DNA of 64,000 nucleotides from Acinetobacter oleivorans DR1 (GCF_000196795.1 NC_014259.1:3286001-3350000), one strand, 5' to 3'. Counted from the first letter of the stretch, positions 1-9,091 are shown. Program-made: numbers and translations. The notes: generated by a model from the sequence alone, not told the origin.

Positions 1-316
1 AGGTAATTACATTTTTTGCTTTACCACTGCCACTTAAAAGCTCGTGACCACGATGCGGACATACATTATAAAACGCACGTAAAACGCTATCTTTACCACG
101 AATGATGACAATATTTTCACCAATTACTTTACGGGTAATATAGTCATTCGGTTGTGCCAACTCACTGCCATGTGCAACACAAATCCAGCTTTTAGCAAAG
201 ATTGCTTCTTTCTCATGCTCAAAAACTTGCGATGAAGTATAGAAAACTTTAGGGAAAGTCCATGCAACATCTGGGTTTGCGCAAAAATCTTCAGGTAATT
301 TTTCAACTGCACTCAT
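1..316 (-). CDS. cntA: Carnitine monooxygenase, oxygenase subunit (Rieske type), 5' part only
   Basis: Only the first 105 codons are in the window; the gene continues past base 1. I chose the ATG at 316. The residues read like CntA/YeaW, the Rieske oxygenase that cleaves L-carnitine into trimethylamine and malic semialdehyde using electrons from the reductase CntB. The first half of the Rieske 2Fe-2S site is visible as CPHRGHEL, with Cys86 and His88 as ligands; the second Cys-x2-His pair and the mononuclear iron site are off the window. The neighbouring BCCT transporter and D-malate dehydrogenase support carnitine as substrate over a generic aromatic-ring dioxygenase. The call rests on family knowledge plus context. 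Confidence 0.85.
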   Translation of the reverse strand, partial: MSAVEKLPEDFCANPDVAWTFPKVFYTSSQVFEHEKEAIFAKSWICVAHGSELAQPNDYITRKVIGENIVIIRGKDSVLRAFYNVCPHRGHELLSGSGKAKNVIT

Positions 317-358
317 ATTATTACTCCATTAAATTCTTTTCGTCCAAATGACTCGATA

Positions 359-1333
359 TTAAATTGATGCCTTTTCGACACTGCTCAACATACGGCGTAT
401 CGCACTCAGCATGTTTTGATATAACTGTTGTACTTCTGGGCAGTCACGCATCAGACGTAAACTGCCATGTAATAATCCTTTGCCTAAATGGAACTCACTA
501 GGAATCCCAGCTTGTTCCAATTTTTGGGTAAAGAGATAACCGTCATCACTTAAAGGGTCATACTCTGCAACCGCTACGAAACTCATAGGCATATCTGAAA
601 AGTCCGTTGCCAATAAAGGCGCTAGACGTAAATCCTGCCAATCTTGTGAGTTAGGTGCATATTCCTTTAAATAAAAATGCATATCTTCCGTTGTTAACAA
701 CGGCGCATGGGCATGCTTTTGTGCGGCTGGTGTATCAAGCGCTGTAGTTAAACATGGATAAACCAAAGCTAGACCTTGAGCTTGCAAACCACTATGTTGT
801 AGTTCAACTGCAAGGGCTGCTGCCAAATTACCGCCTGCACTATCGCCTGCTAGAACGATATTTTCACTATTAATCTGCCAAGCTGAACCATGCTTTTTAA
901 GCCATTGATAAACTGCTAAACAATCTTCAAAAGCTGCCGGAAAGCGGTGCTCTGGTGCCATACGGTAATCTACGCTAATGACAACTGCATTTAAGTCCTG
1001 ACACAAATAGCTGGTAATAAACTCATGTGAATCGAGCCCACCAACCATCCAACCGCCGCCATGTAAATACAACACACATGGCCAACCAGACTCAGGTCGA
1101 TTTGTTTTTGGTAAATACACACGAACAGGAACTTGATGCTCATCATTTGCAACAAAGCGATCTTCTACTTCAATCTTGCCATCACGTGGCAAAGTGTAGT
1201 GTCGACACATTGCGTCATAGGCCGCACGGACTGAGTCAATATCTGCATCTGCTGGTGAATAAATGCTGCTCCAATACACAAGGCTTTGCATTTCTTCACT
1301 TAAGGCATAAGTGGTCTGTTCATGTGTAGTCAT
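359..1333 (-). CDS. HSL-type alpha/beta hydrolase (esterase) of the carnitine cluster
   Basis: A 324-residue cytosolic alpha/beta hydrolase of the hormone-sensitive lipase group; no signal peptide is seen. The oxyanion-hole motif HGGGW is at 91-95 and the nucleophile elbow GDSAGG at 163-168 gives Ser165. Asp259 (EYDPL) and His289 (LLHGS) complete a likely triad. It lies 42 bases upstream of cntA and 11 bases after the BCCT gene, so it is probably co-transcribed. A role in hydrolysing O-acylcarnitines to feed carnitine to CntAB is my inference from position; the substrate cannot be read from the sequence. It could equally be a general short-chain esterase. Confidence 0.8.
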   Translation of the reverse strand: MTTHEQTTYALSEEMQSLVYWSSIYSPADADIDSVRAAYDAMCRHYTLPRDGKIEVEDRFVANDEHQVPVRVYLPKTNRPESGWPCVLYLHGGGWMVGGLDSHEFITSYLCQDLNAVVISVDYRMAPEHRFPAAFEDCLAVYQWLKKHGSAWQINSENIVLAGDSAGGNLAAALAVELQHSGLQAQGLALVYPCLTTALDTPAAQKHAHAPLLTTEDMHFYLKEYAPNSQDWQDLRLAPLLATDFSDMPMSFVAVAEYDPLSDDGYLFTQKLEQAGIPSEFHLGKGLLHGSLRLMRDCPEVQQLYQNMLSAIRRMLSSVEKASI

Positions 1334-1344
1334 TACCGTTCCCT

Positions 1345-2997
1345 CTAGCTGGTTTTTCTATCCAGTTTGATTGAGCTTGCAAGCTCAAGCTGCATCCGTT
1401 TTGCATGTTCATCTTGAGACTGGTTTAAACCAATTTCCTGATCATCATAACCTTGTTGCTCAATTAAATGCGATGGGACTTTGGCATAATCTTGAATCAA
1501 CCATTTCACTAAGCCATAGGTTTGAATCAGAATAATCACAATGAATGGTAAAGCCGTCACAATGGTTGCTGTTTTCATTGTGTCCAAAGGCGCTTTACTA
1601 AAGATCATGGCAATTGGAACTAAAGTCAGCATGACACACCAGAACAAACGAGCATTTGGCGATGGATCTTGCCCTTCACTTAAACCACGTGTACATGTTG
1701 CTGAAACCGCATAGCCTACCGCATCCATGTGTGCTGCCAAGAACACCACCATAATGCCGAGGAAAATCCACATCATTAGTTTTCCAGCAGGTAACAGACT
1801 GAGCAATTGACCAATCGCAACCTCACCACCTTGTTGGCTTAAGATTTGCGGTACATTTACAGCCCCATGGATAAAGCTATAGACGCTGTAGTTTTCAAAC
1901 ACACCAAAGATGAACCAAAGACCGACACTACCACCAATTACCATGGCAAAGATCACTTCTTTAATCGTACGACCTTTAGAAACACGCGTTACAAAGAGTG
2001 CCACACCCGGTGCATATGAAATCCACCACAACCAGTAAAATACAGTCCATTCACGAGTAAACTTGCCATCGCCCATTGGGTCGGTAAACAAACTCATATC
2101 AACGAAGTTGGTTGCCATTAATCCAAAACTCATTAATGAATTATTCAAAATGAATTGGGTCGGACCAAAGCAAAGTACATAAATTGCAAATAACACAACA
2201 CCCAAGCACACCAAATGGCTTAAACGCTGCATACCTTTGTCCATACCAACGTAAGAACTAAGAGCAAACACAACCGAGACACCCAAAATAATGATGACCT
2301 TGGTCATAAAAGTATTTGGGATACCAGTGAGTTGAGACAAAATATTGGTAAATGTCACGGCGGTGAGTACCAACGAAATCGTCAAAGCACCAAACATGCA
2401 AAGCAAGAACATGAGGTCGACTAAACGCCCAACCACGCCAGTTGATTTAAAGCCTGTTACAGCCTCAATCACGGAAGCCAAACTTAATCCTTTGTTTTTT
2501 CGCACATGGTAGCTGTAGCACAAAGAAATTGATGCCAATGCATAAATTGCCCAAGCACTTAAACCTGAATGAAAAAACGAGTAAGCCACACTATATTTCA
2601 ATGCTTCTGCTGACTCAGGCGGTAAGCTCAAACCCGGAGTTTGATAATAGTAAGCCCAGTCCAAGAAGCCCCAGTACAGTGTAGAAGACCCAATACCTGA
2701 CAAGATGAACATAAAAATCCATGACATCGTGGTGTATTGAGGTTTCCCTTCACCTAGTTTGATTTTTCCATATTTACTAAAGGCCAAACCAAAAGTAAAA
2801 ATGATGGCTAAAAAAGCAAACAGTAATACTGGTGTTGTAAATACCGATGTCGTCCACTGCATCCATGTTGCAGCAATCTTGATCGACTCTTGCGAATAAA
2901 TTGCCAAACCAGCAACTGAAATAAATACAAACAGTAAACTGGTTACGGCAAGAACTTTATCCGTATAAATTTTTGTGTTTTGATTATCCATATCCAT
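1345..2997 (-). CDS. BCCT-family transporter, probably carnitine uptake
   Basis: A 550-residue inner-membrane protein with about 12 hydrophobic segments. It carries the BCCT signature at 317-344, where WTVFYWLWW is followed by APG and then RVSKGRT; the Trp-rich stretch forms the trimethylammonium-binding box in BetP and CaiT. Its position between the D-malate dehydrogenase and the oxygenase cntA points to carnitine as substrate, as reported for the A. baumannii carnitine transporter Aci1347. The N terminus is short and the C-terminal tail charged but modest, so I see no long osmosensory tail of the BetP kind. Choline or betaine cannot be excluded from sequence alone. Confidence 0.88.
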   Translation of the reverse strand: MDMDNQNTKIYTDKVLAVTSLLFVFISVAGLAIYSQESIKIAATWMQWTTSVFTTPVLLFAFLAIIFTFGLAFSKYGKIKLGEGKPQYTTMSWIFMFILSGIGSSTLYWGFLDWAYYYQTPGLSLPPESAEALKYSVAYSFFHSGLSAWAIYALASISLCYSYHVRKNKGLSLASVIEAVTGFKSTGVVGRLVDLMFLLCMFGALTISLVLTAVTFTNILSQLTGIPNTFMTKVIIILGVSVVFALSSYVGMDKGMQRLSHLVCLGVVLFAIYVLCFGPTQFILNNSLMSFGLMATNFVDMSLFTDPMGDGKFTREWTVFYWLWWISYAPGVALFVTRVSKGRTIKEVIFAMVIGGSVGLWFIFGVFENYSVYSFIHGAVNVPQILSQQGGEVAIGQLLSLLPAGKLMMWIFLGIMVVFLAAHMDAVGYAVSATCTRGLSEGQDPSPNARLFWCVMLTLVPIAMIFSKAPLDTMKTATIVTALPFIVIILIQTYGLVKWLIQDYAKVPSHLIEQQGYDDQEIGLNQSQDEHAKRMQLELASSIKLDRKTS

Positions 2998-3017
2998 ACA
3001 TCCATTTTTGGATGGCG

Positions 3018-4130
3018 TTATTCCATAGCGAACACGTCCATTTTAATTTGGGCTACACACGATGCAATTGCATCTCCTACCTCATAAGTTTTTGCCTGAC
3101 CACCAATATCGGCTGTTTTTGGCCCATTAATTAAGACATTCTCAATCGCCTGCATAATGTCCTGACCTGCTTGAATGCAGCGTTCATCTTCTTCACCAAA
3201 GAATTCGAACATCATGGCACCCGACCAAATCGCAGCGATTGGATTGGCAATTTGTTTACCGTAAATATCTGGTGCTGAACCATGTACAGGTTCAAACAAT
3301 GATGGAAATTTTCTTTCTGGATTTAAATTTGCCGAAGCAGCCAAACCAATGGTTCCTGTACATGCAGGGCCTAAATCGGAAAGAATGTCGCCAAATAAAT
3401 TGGATGCCACAACCACATCAAAACGTTCAGGTTGTAAAACAAAACGCGCCGCTAAAATATCAACATGCTGTTTATCAGCCTGAATTTGTGGATACTGTTT
3501 TGCCATCGCATCAACGCGCTCATCCCAGTACGGCATGCTGACCGCAATACCATTTGATTTGGTCGCTGCTGTAATTTTTTTCGCTTCACGTTGATTTGCA
3601 AACTCAAATGCATAACGCAAAATTCGATCTACACCATGACGTGTAAATACAGCCTCTTGTAAAACAAACTCACGGTCTGTTCCTTCAAAAGCTTTACCAC
3701 CAATAGCTGAGTATTCCCCTTCACTATTTTCACGAACCACATAAAAATCGATGTCGCCTGGTTTTTTACCTACTAATGGACATTTCACACCTGGCATTAA
3801 GCGCACTGGACGTAAATTCACATATTGGTCAAAACCACGACGGAACTGAAGTAGCGAACCCCAAAGTGAAATATGGTCGGGCACTTTATCTGGCCAGCCT
3901 ACAGCGCCAAAATAAATTGCATCGTAACCTTGCAAGGTTTTAAACCAGTCATCCGGCATCATTTTGCCGTGCTCAAGGTAGTAATCGCAGCTTGCCCAAT
4001 CGAAAGCATCGAGTTGAAGCTCAATGCCATGCTTTTCTGCTGCTGCCTTTACAACCTTAATGCCTTCTGGTAGAACTTCTAAACCAATGCCATCGCCTGC
4101 AATCGTGGCAACTTTATATCTTTTTGCCAT
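3018..4130 (-). CDS. dmlA: D-malate / tartrate dehydrogenase (decarboxylating)
   Basis: A 370-residue enzyme of the isocitrate/isopropylmalate dehydrogenase family. The N terminus has the GDGIG start of the fold, and near the C terminus the segment FEPVHGSAPDI forms part of the NAD site typical of TtuC/DmlA. Members decarboxylate D-malate to pyruvate with NAD. In carnitine degradation, malic semialdehyde is oxidised to malate, and the D-form needs this enzyme to enter central metabolism, so it completes the pathway started by CntA. It is the first gene of the minus-strand cluster, 20 bases upstream of the BCCT gene and divergent from the LysR gene. Annotation pipelines often call it tartrate dehydrogenase. 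Confidence 0.87.
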   Translation of the reverse strand: MAKRYKVATIAGDGIGLEVLPEGIKVVKAAAEKHGIELQLDAFDWASCDYYLEHGKMMPDDWFKTLQGYDAIYFGAVGWPDKVPDHISLWGSLLQFRRGFDQYVNLRPVRLMPGVKCPLVGKKPGDIDFYVVRENSEGEYSAIGGKAFEGTDREFVLQEAVFTRHGVDRILRYAFEFANQREAKKITAATKSNGIAVSMPYWDERVDAMAKQYPQIQADKQHVDILAARFVLQPERFDVVVASNLFGDILSDLGPACTGTIGLAASANLNPERKFPSLFEPVHGSAPDIYGKQIANPIAAIWSGAMMFEFFGEEDERCIQAGQDIMQAIENVLINGPKTADIGGQAKTYEVGDAIASCVAQIKMDVFAME

Positions 4131-4167
4131 AAGCTTCCTTCACACCTTCGACTAATATCCTTGTATG

Positions 4168-4189
4168 GCTTAAACATGATGTTTTAAGC
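4168..4189. promoter_or_regulatory. Inverted repeat, candidate LysR operator
   Basis: The 103-base gap between the divergent dehydrogenase and LysR genes contains GCTTAAACA, three bases, then TGTTTTAAGC. This is a near-perfect dyad with one extra base in one arm. LysR-type regulators usually bind such dyads between their own gene and the target operon, so it is the natural candidate site. No binding evidence is available from sequence. Confidence 0.5.
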
Positions 4190-4233
4190 AAAAATGATCA
4201 ATAACGGAACTATCACTCCAATGGACACGGATC

Positions 4234-5214
4234 GTGAACAATCTACCTAACCTATCGGATTTAAAGGTTTTTTGCACAGTCGCCAAACTGAAAAGTTTTG
4301 TCGAATCTGCTGAGGAACTTGGGACATCGCCAGCTTTTATTAGCAAGCGAATTAATATTTTAGAAAACACGTTGAGCTGCAAACTTTTTCATCGCAGCAC
4401 ACGTCATGTCAGCCTGACGGAAGATGGCAAACTTATTCTTGAAAGAGTTTCGAATATTCTTGAAGAATTTGATGAAGTCTGTGAACTGGTCAATAACCCG
4501 CTCAGTACGCCCACAGGCCGTATGGATATTATTAGTAGCTTTGGTTTTGGCAGAAAGCATATCGCACCAATTCTGTCTAAATTAATGATGCTTTATCCAA
4601 AGCTTCAAATTCATTTTGATACCATCGACAATACTAAAGACCTGATTCAACACAGTATTGATTTAGATATTAGAATTGGTAATGAAATTGCGCCAAATAT
4701 GATTGCAAAGAAGTTAGCATCTAATTTCCGTATTTTGTGTGCAGCACCGAGCTATTTACTTAAACACGGCGTACCAGACAGCATTGAAGACTTGCAAACA
4801 CATGATTGTTTGACGATTAGTGAGCGTGATCAATCGTCTGTGCTATGGAAATTTCGACATACTTCTGAAGATGTCTCGGTTCATGTCAAACCACGCTTTG
4901 TTTCTAATAACGGCGAAATTATTCATCAGCTTGCCATAGAAGGCCACGGTATTATTTTCCGATCAATTTGGGATGTTGCAGACGAATTGATTACAGGCCA
5001 ACTCCAGCACATTTTGCCTGAATATTGGCAAGATGCAGACATCTGGGCAGTTTATCCATCGCGACTCAAAAGCTCGTCTAAATTACAAACTTGCATTTTG
5101 TTCATTCAAAATGAATTACTTAATCGATTGCAGCACGTGCAAAACTTAAGCCGAGGCCAACTCGTTTCACCTGCAGTCAAACGTGAACCTCCGCCTGAAA
5201 AAGTCTTTCTATAA
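4234..5214 (+). CDS. LysR-family transcriptional regulator of the carnitine cluster
   Basis: A 326-residue regulator with the LysR winged helix-turn-helix at about residues 5-64 (FVESAEELGTSPAFISKRI and the following wing) and a substrate-binding domain of about 200 residues after it. The start is GTG at 4234; the ATG at 4221 is out of frame. The subfamily resembles DmlR/TtuA-type activators. Divergence from the D-malate dehydrogenase, with a dyad in between, suggests it controls the carnitine/D-malate operon in response to carnitine, D-malate or an intermediate. The inducer is inference. The gene ends at the terminator it shares with the convergent porin gene. Confidence 0.85.
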   Translation: MNNLPNLSDLKVFCTVAKLKSFVESAEELGTSPAFISKRINILENTLSCKLFHRSTRHVSLTEDGKLILERVSNILEEFDEVCELVNNPLSTPTGRMDIISSFGFGRKHIAPILSKLMMLYPKLQIHFDTIDNTKDLIQHSIDLDIRIGNEIAPNMIAKKLASNFRILCAAPSYLLKHGVPDSIEDLQTHDCLTISERDQSSVLWKFRHTSEDVSVHVKPRFVSNNGEIIHQLAIEGHGIIFRSIWDVADELITGQLQHILPEYWQDADIWAVYPSRLKSSSKLQTCILFIQNELLNRLQHVQNLSRGQLVSPAVKREPPPEKVFL

Positions 5215-5219
5215 AAAAA

Positions 5220-5248
5220 GCCCTAAGTGAGGCCTATTCACTTAGGGC
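5220..5248. terminator. Bidirectional intrinsic terminator
   Basis: An 11-bp perfect stem, GCCCTAAGTGA / TCACTTAGGGC, with a 7-base loop. It is preceded by an A-run on the plus strand and followed by a TA-rich tail. It sits between the stop codons of the convergent LysR and porin genes. Confidence 0.8.
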
Positions 5249-5267
5249 AATAAATTGCTCTTAAATT

Positions 5268-6452
5268 TTAGAAATAATATCCAATTGAGAGATAAAACAA
5301 TTTATCCCAGTCATTACTACTACCTTGTGCCAAACCATTCGCACTACCTCCCACCATTGGGTCATTCTTGCTCATAATATATTCACCCTGAATACCTATG
5401 GCTTTGTAATTAAAATAAACCCCAGCAATTAAACGTTCAGAGTCTTTATAGCCATCCTCGTCTTTAAAAAAGCGACTATGGGAGATATAAGGTTTAATGT
5501 TTTCAATCTGATGGAATGGCTGAGCAAAGGTATAGTTAATTTCATTGACCAAATACTTACCTTTATTAGCGACTTGATATGGATAATCAAATGCTCCAAT
5601 CGTTGAACTATTAGGGAATAAATCGTCGCCATTCGTGACATCTTGCTTACCCGCCAAGAACATCCACTGCCATGCTTGATATTGCGTTTGAGCAAAAATG
5701 TTCCAAGATTTACGGTGTCCATCTATATTTGTTCTTTTATTTTCTAAGTCAGAATACCAAACTGACCCACCTAGCTCAGTCGAAAAATTTTGAGACTTAT
5801 CAATCTCAAATTTTCTAGATGCTCGGGCAATCCACATATTTTTTTCTTCAATATTGGTACCTGTACTTAAATCATCAGCTTCAACAAAATTACCACTGTA
5901 ACGGCTTGAGTCTTTTGAAGTTCCCTTATAATTTCCACCATCAGTTGGATAGAAACCCAAGGTCAAATTATATTTATCATCTGCAAATTTATATTTGATA
6001 CCCAAATTATCGATATCTTCTAAACCAACTGTATTTAAAAGTGTTTCGTAATAACTACTTCCCCAAAATTCGCCAAAACCAAAATCAACGGGTTGCAAAC
6101 CTGCCGTGATTCTCTGCTGGTCAGATAACTTATAACCTACCCATGCTTTTTTTAGAAAAATTGCATCGCATAAGCGATCATATTGATAACAACGGGCATC
6201 CGCCCCTGCAATCCAATCTGGATTTTCATAACCTAACACTAATTTAATATCAGTTAGCCGCCAGTCATCATTTTGAGAGCCTTCATTTGCATCAACCACA
6301 TAATCTTTATGCAAATAGCGAGAGCGTACCGCGCCAGAAACTTTAAATTGACCCGAGTCTAAAGTTGGATCTCCCCAACTCAAATCAGCCGCAGAAACTT
6401 GAACTCCCGCTGTTAAACTTAAAATCCCTAAAAATAATAATGACCTTTTCAT
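5268..6452 (-). CDS. Outer-membrane porin-like beta-barrel protein
   Basis: A 394-residue protein with a clear signal peptide (MKRSLLFLG start, cleavage near VSA-ADL at about residue 21) and a C-terminal phenylalanine (IGYYF) of the kind recognised by the BAM complex. The body alternates aromatic and polar residues in amphipathic strands, and repeated GY/GF turns suggest a 16-18 strand barrel. Two cysteines (ARCYQYDRLCD) may form a disulfide in an outer loop. It is monocistronic, with a terminator on its downstream side. The nearby carnitine cluster suggests, without proof, uptake of a small organic acid or trimethylammonium compound. No named porin family is certain. Confidence 0.75.
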   Translation of the reverse strand: MKRSLLFLGILSLTAGVQVSAADLSWGDPTLDSGQFKVSGAVRSRYLHKDYVVDANEGSQNDDWRLTDIKLVLGYENPDWIAGADARCYQYDRLCDAIFLKKAWVGYKLSDQQRITAGLQPVDFGFGEFWGSSYYETLLNTVGLEDIDNLGIKYKFADDKYNLTLGFYPTDGGNYKGTSKDSSRYSGNFVEADDLSTGTNIEEKNMWIARASRKFEIDKSQNFSTELGGSVWYSDLENKRTNIDGHRKSWNIFAQTQYQAWQWMFLAGKQDVTNGDDLFPNSSTIGAFDYPYQVANKGKYLVNEINYTFAQPFHQIENIKPYISHSRFFKDEDGYKDSERLIAGVYFNYKAIGIQGEYIMSKNDPMVGGSANGLAQGSSNDWDKLFYLSIGYYF

Positions 6453-6566
6453 GTCTTCAACATCCTTGTTAAGTGTTATAAGAACATGAAGAAATTGACG
6501 TAGACAAACAATGCCACAACTATAAAGTCGGTCTTCACAAACTGTGTTTAATCAAAAAATGAGCAT

Positions 6567-6595
6567 AAAAAAAAGACCACGCAGGAGCGTGGTCT
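6567..6595 (-). terminator. Terminator downstream of tRNA-Met
   Basis: A 9-bp stem AGACCACGC / GCGTGGTCT (6574-6582 with 6587-6595) and a four-base loop. On the minus strand it is followed by a run of T residues (6566-6573). It ends the tRNA-Met transcript and perhaps the rnpB one. Confidence 0.85.
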
Positions 6596-6601
6596 ATAAA
6601 A

Positions 6602-6678
6602 TGGTGGCTATGACGAGACTTGAACTTGTGACCCCCGCATTATGAGTGCGGTGCTCTAACCAACTGAGCTACATAGCC
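6602..6678 (-). tRNA. tRNA-Met (CAT), elongator
   Basis: A 77-base cloverleaf including the encoded CCA. The acceptor arms GGCTATG / CATAGCC pair perfectly, the D-loop and T-loop (GTTCAAGTC) are standard, and the 7-base anticodon loop CTCATAA gives anticodon CAT. The body matches the elongator tRNA-Met of gammaproteobacteria rather than the initiator, which has a mismatched first pair, or the tRNA-Ile2. It lies 63 bases downstream of rnpB on the same strand. Confidence 0.95.
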
Positions 6679-6741
6679 GAAAACTGTGCGCGCATTATCT
6701 TAGTTTCTTTAATGCACGTCAAGAAAAATTTTAAATAAATT

Positions 6742-7099
<358 letters not shown>

Positions 7100-7105
7100 G
7101 GGCGC

Positions 7106-7111
7106 ATATTA
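7106..7111 (-). promoter_or_regulatory. Likely -10 element of the rnpB promoter
   Basis: TAATAT on the minus strand, 7 bases before the inferred rnpB 5' end. It is followed by the GC-rich discriminator GCGCCCC typical of stringently controlled stable-RNA promoters. The -35 element would fall in the end of the ferredoxin gene and is weak. Confidence 0.5.
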
Positions 7112-7124
7112 ACAAATTTATTTA

Positions 7125-7388
7125 CTAATTGCTCGTGCTTTTTTGAGCAATTAATTTTTTATATTTGTCGAAGAGCTGTTCTTCTGTTTCCTCATGCTGC
7201 GGATCTTTAGGAATACAATCTACAGGACAAAACAACTGACATTGCGGTTGGTCATGATGACCAACGCACTCAGTACACAAATCTGGATGAATTTCATAAA
7301 TCACCTCACCCATAAAAATTGCTTCATTCGGGCAAACTGGTTCACAAACATCACAGTTTATGCATTCATCGGTGATATATAACGACAC
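7125..7388 (-). CDS. YfhL-type 2[4Fe-4S] ferredoxin
   Basis: An 87-residue ferredoxin. The first cluster motif is CINCDVCEPVC; the second is the longer C-x2-C-x8-C form (CTECVGHHDQPQCQLFC), as in the Allochromatium vinosum/YfhL family. I start it at GTG 7388 (VSLYITDECINC), because family members begin with M-x-L-x-I-T and an AAGG-like ribosome site precedes it; a longer frame up to 7445 would lie inside coaD. It begins one base after the coaD stop, so the two are translationally linked. It is a low-potential electron carrier; its partner is unknown. Confidence 0.9.
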   Translation of the reverse strand: MSLYITDECINCDVCEPVCPNEAIFMGEVIYEIHPDLCTECVGHHDQPQCQLFCPVDCIPKDPQHEETEEQLFDKYKKLIAQKSTSN

Positions 7389-7389
7389 G

Positions 7390-7881
7390 TTACCAACCTT
7401 GTTGATGTTTACGTTCAAAGGCCTCAACCACAGCTTGCGGAACAAACTTGGTTACATCCCCTTTTAAACGAGCAATTTCCCGAATCAATGTCGAAGAAAT
7501 AAATGAATACTGCTCAGATGGTGTTAAAAACACCGCTTCAAAATGTGGATCAAGTTGACGGTTCATATTAGCCAATTGAAATTCATATTCAAAATCAGAA
7601 ACCGCTCTTAAACCACGAAGTACTGCTGTTGCCTTCTGCTCTCTGAAAAAATTAACCAGTAAACCATCAAAGCCGACAAATTCAACATTTGAAAGGTGGC
7701 TTAGTGATTTTTGGGCCAGTTCAACTCTTTCTTCTAGACTGAACAAAGGGTTTTTATGATGTCCAATTGCAATTGCTACTACAACCTCATCAAACATTCT
7801 TGATGCTCTAGTAACTAAATCAACGTGTCCATTCGTGATGGGGTCAAATGTTCCAGGATAAATTACACGCGTTTTAGACAT
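7390..7881 (-). CDS. coaD: Phosphopantetheine adenylyltransferase
   Basis: Catalyses the fourth step of coenzyme A synthesis, joining ATP and 4'-phosphopantetheine to give dephospho-CoA. At 163 residues it has the normal length. The nucleotidyltransferase motif YPGTFDPITNGH is at the N terminus and the second ATP motif ISSTLIRE near residue 128. The pairing coaD-yfhL-type ferredoxin is common in gammaproteobacteria. A second CoA-related gene, coaX, lies at 53 kb. Confidence 0.96.
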   Translation of the reverse strand: MSKTRVIYPGTFDPITNGHVDLVTRASRMFDEVVVAIAIGHHKNPLFSLEERVELAQKSLSHLSNVEFVGFDGLLVNFFREQKATAVLRGLRAVSDFEYEFQLANMNRQLDPHFEAVFLTPSEQYSFISSTLIREIARLKGDVTKFVPQAVVEAFERKHQQGW

Positions 7882-8015
7882 CCGCTAGTACTCTAATTAT
7901 ATTGTGAACCTATTTTAGCAAAAGTTATACATGAGGCGAAATATTCATGTGCAGGAAAAACTTCACCTTAGCATCAGTTTACGGCACAATAGGCATAATT
8001 GTGGAAGTTTGAATT

Positions 8016-8492
8016 ATGGCGAAAGCAACAGTAGTAAAGAAACATAATGGCGGAACAATCGCACAAAATAAGCGTGCCCGTCATGATTATTTTATCGAAG
8101 AAAAATTTGAAGCAGGCATGTCACTTCAAGGTTGGGAAGTAAAATCCTTACGTGCTGGGCGTATGACTTTGACGGAAAGTTATGTCATTTTCAAAAATGG
8201 CGAAGCATTTTTACTTGGTTCACAAATTCAGCCTTTATTATCGGCTTCGACCCATGTTGTACCTGAGGCAACACGTACCCGTAAACTATTGCTCTCCCGA
8301 CGTCAGCTTGAACATCTAATGGGTGCAGTTAACCAGAAAGGCTACTCATGTGTTCCTTTAGCGTGTTATTGGAAAGGTCATTTAGTCAAACTGGAGATTG
8401 CACTTGTGAAGGGTAAACAGCTTCATGACAAACGTGCAACCGAAAAAGACCGTGACTGGCAACGTGATAAAGCTCGTATATTTCATAAGTAA
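8016..8492 (+). CDS. smpB: SsrA-binding protein SmpB
   Basis: 158 residues, the usual length. It partners tmRNA in trans-translation, delivering it to stalled ribosomes. The N-terminal core holds the family segment HDYFIEEKFEAGMSLQGWEV and the conserved tail ends in a basic stretch (KRATEKDRDWQRDKARI) that enters the mRNA channel. It is monocistronic with its own hairpin terminator. The tmRNA gene itself is not in this window. Confidence 0.97.
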   Translation: MAKATVVKKHNGGTIAQNKRARHDYFIEEKFEAGMSLQGWEVKSLRAGRMTLTESYVIFKNGEAFLLGSQIQPLLSASTHVVPEATRTRKLLLSRRQLEHLMGAVNQKGYSCVPLACYWKGHLVKLEIALVKGKQLHDKRATEKDRDWQRDKARIFHK

Positions 8493-8498
8493 TAAAAC

Positions 8499-8526
8499 AA
8501 AAGCCTCTTTTCAGAGGCTTTTTTAC
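8499..8526 (+). terminator. smpB terminator
   Basis: A 10-bp stem AAAAGCCTCT / AGAGGCTTTT with loop TTTC, then TTTT, just after the smpB stop codon. The AT flanks could also serve the convergent flavodoxin gene. Confidence 0.9.
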
Positions 8527-8539
8527 GTCGTGAAGTTCA

Positions 8540-9091
8540 TTAGTTTAATCTGTATAAAAGTCCAGCAATATATTCACCAAACCATTTAGCTGTATCTAAA
8601 TCACCTTGTGGAGGAGTAATTTCAACAGGAGCGTTATCTGACTGTGTCATCAAACCTAAGCAACTCGATAATCGGTTTAAATCTTTTTCACTATGCCCTG
8701 TCGTCATTAAAGGTAAACCTGACCAAAGCATTCCATGTTGCATGGCAAAAATATTTAATTGTTGTAATACCGCTAGTTTATCGCCACTCAGTCCGCCCGA
8801 ATTTGCAAAGCCCGCCGCAAGTTTGCCTTGCCACACACGTTCTTTCCAACGCTTAGAAGTACTGTCCATAAATTTTTTAAAATCGGCAGTCATACTTCCC
8901 ATATAGGTAGGTGATCCGAAAATAATGCCTTGTGATGCATCAAGCGCATCCCAATCAATATGCTCAATATTCATTAAATGTACTTTCACCCCCATCACCT
9001 CTGCACCAGCAGCAATAGCAGAGGCCACTTTGGCGGTATGACCATATGGACTGTGGTAGACAATTGAGAGATGTTTTTCAGGCAAAGACAT
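8540..9091 (-). CDS. Flavodoxin-family NAD(P)H-dependent oxidoreductase (WrbA-like)
   Basis: A 183-residue flavodoxin fold. The FMN phosphate loop is near residues 12-18 (HSPYGHTAK) and the second flavin-contact loop is GSPTYMGSMTADFKKFMD, as in WrbA/NADPH quinone reductases. The third loop, FANSGGLSGDKLAVL, is also typical. It probably carries out two-electron reduction of quinones. It is a single gene, convergent with smpB. It is shorter than E. coli WrbA by about 15 residues, so I prefer the broad family name. Confidence 0.82.
   Translation of the reverse strand: MSLPEKHLSIVYHSPYGHTAKVASAIAAGAEVMGVKVHLMNIEHIDWDALDASQGIIFGSPTYMGSMTADFKKFMDSTSKRWKERVWQGKLAAGFANSGGLSGDKLAVLQQLNIFAMQHGMLWSGLPLMTTGHSEKDLNRLSSCLGLMTQSDNAPVEITPPQGDLDTAKWFGEYIAGLLYRLN

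Noticed and set aside
124..312. 62-codon frame at the left edge
   Set aside because: It is an out-of-frame shadow of cntA, whose real frame starts at 316 and shows the Rieske motif.
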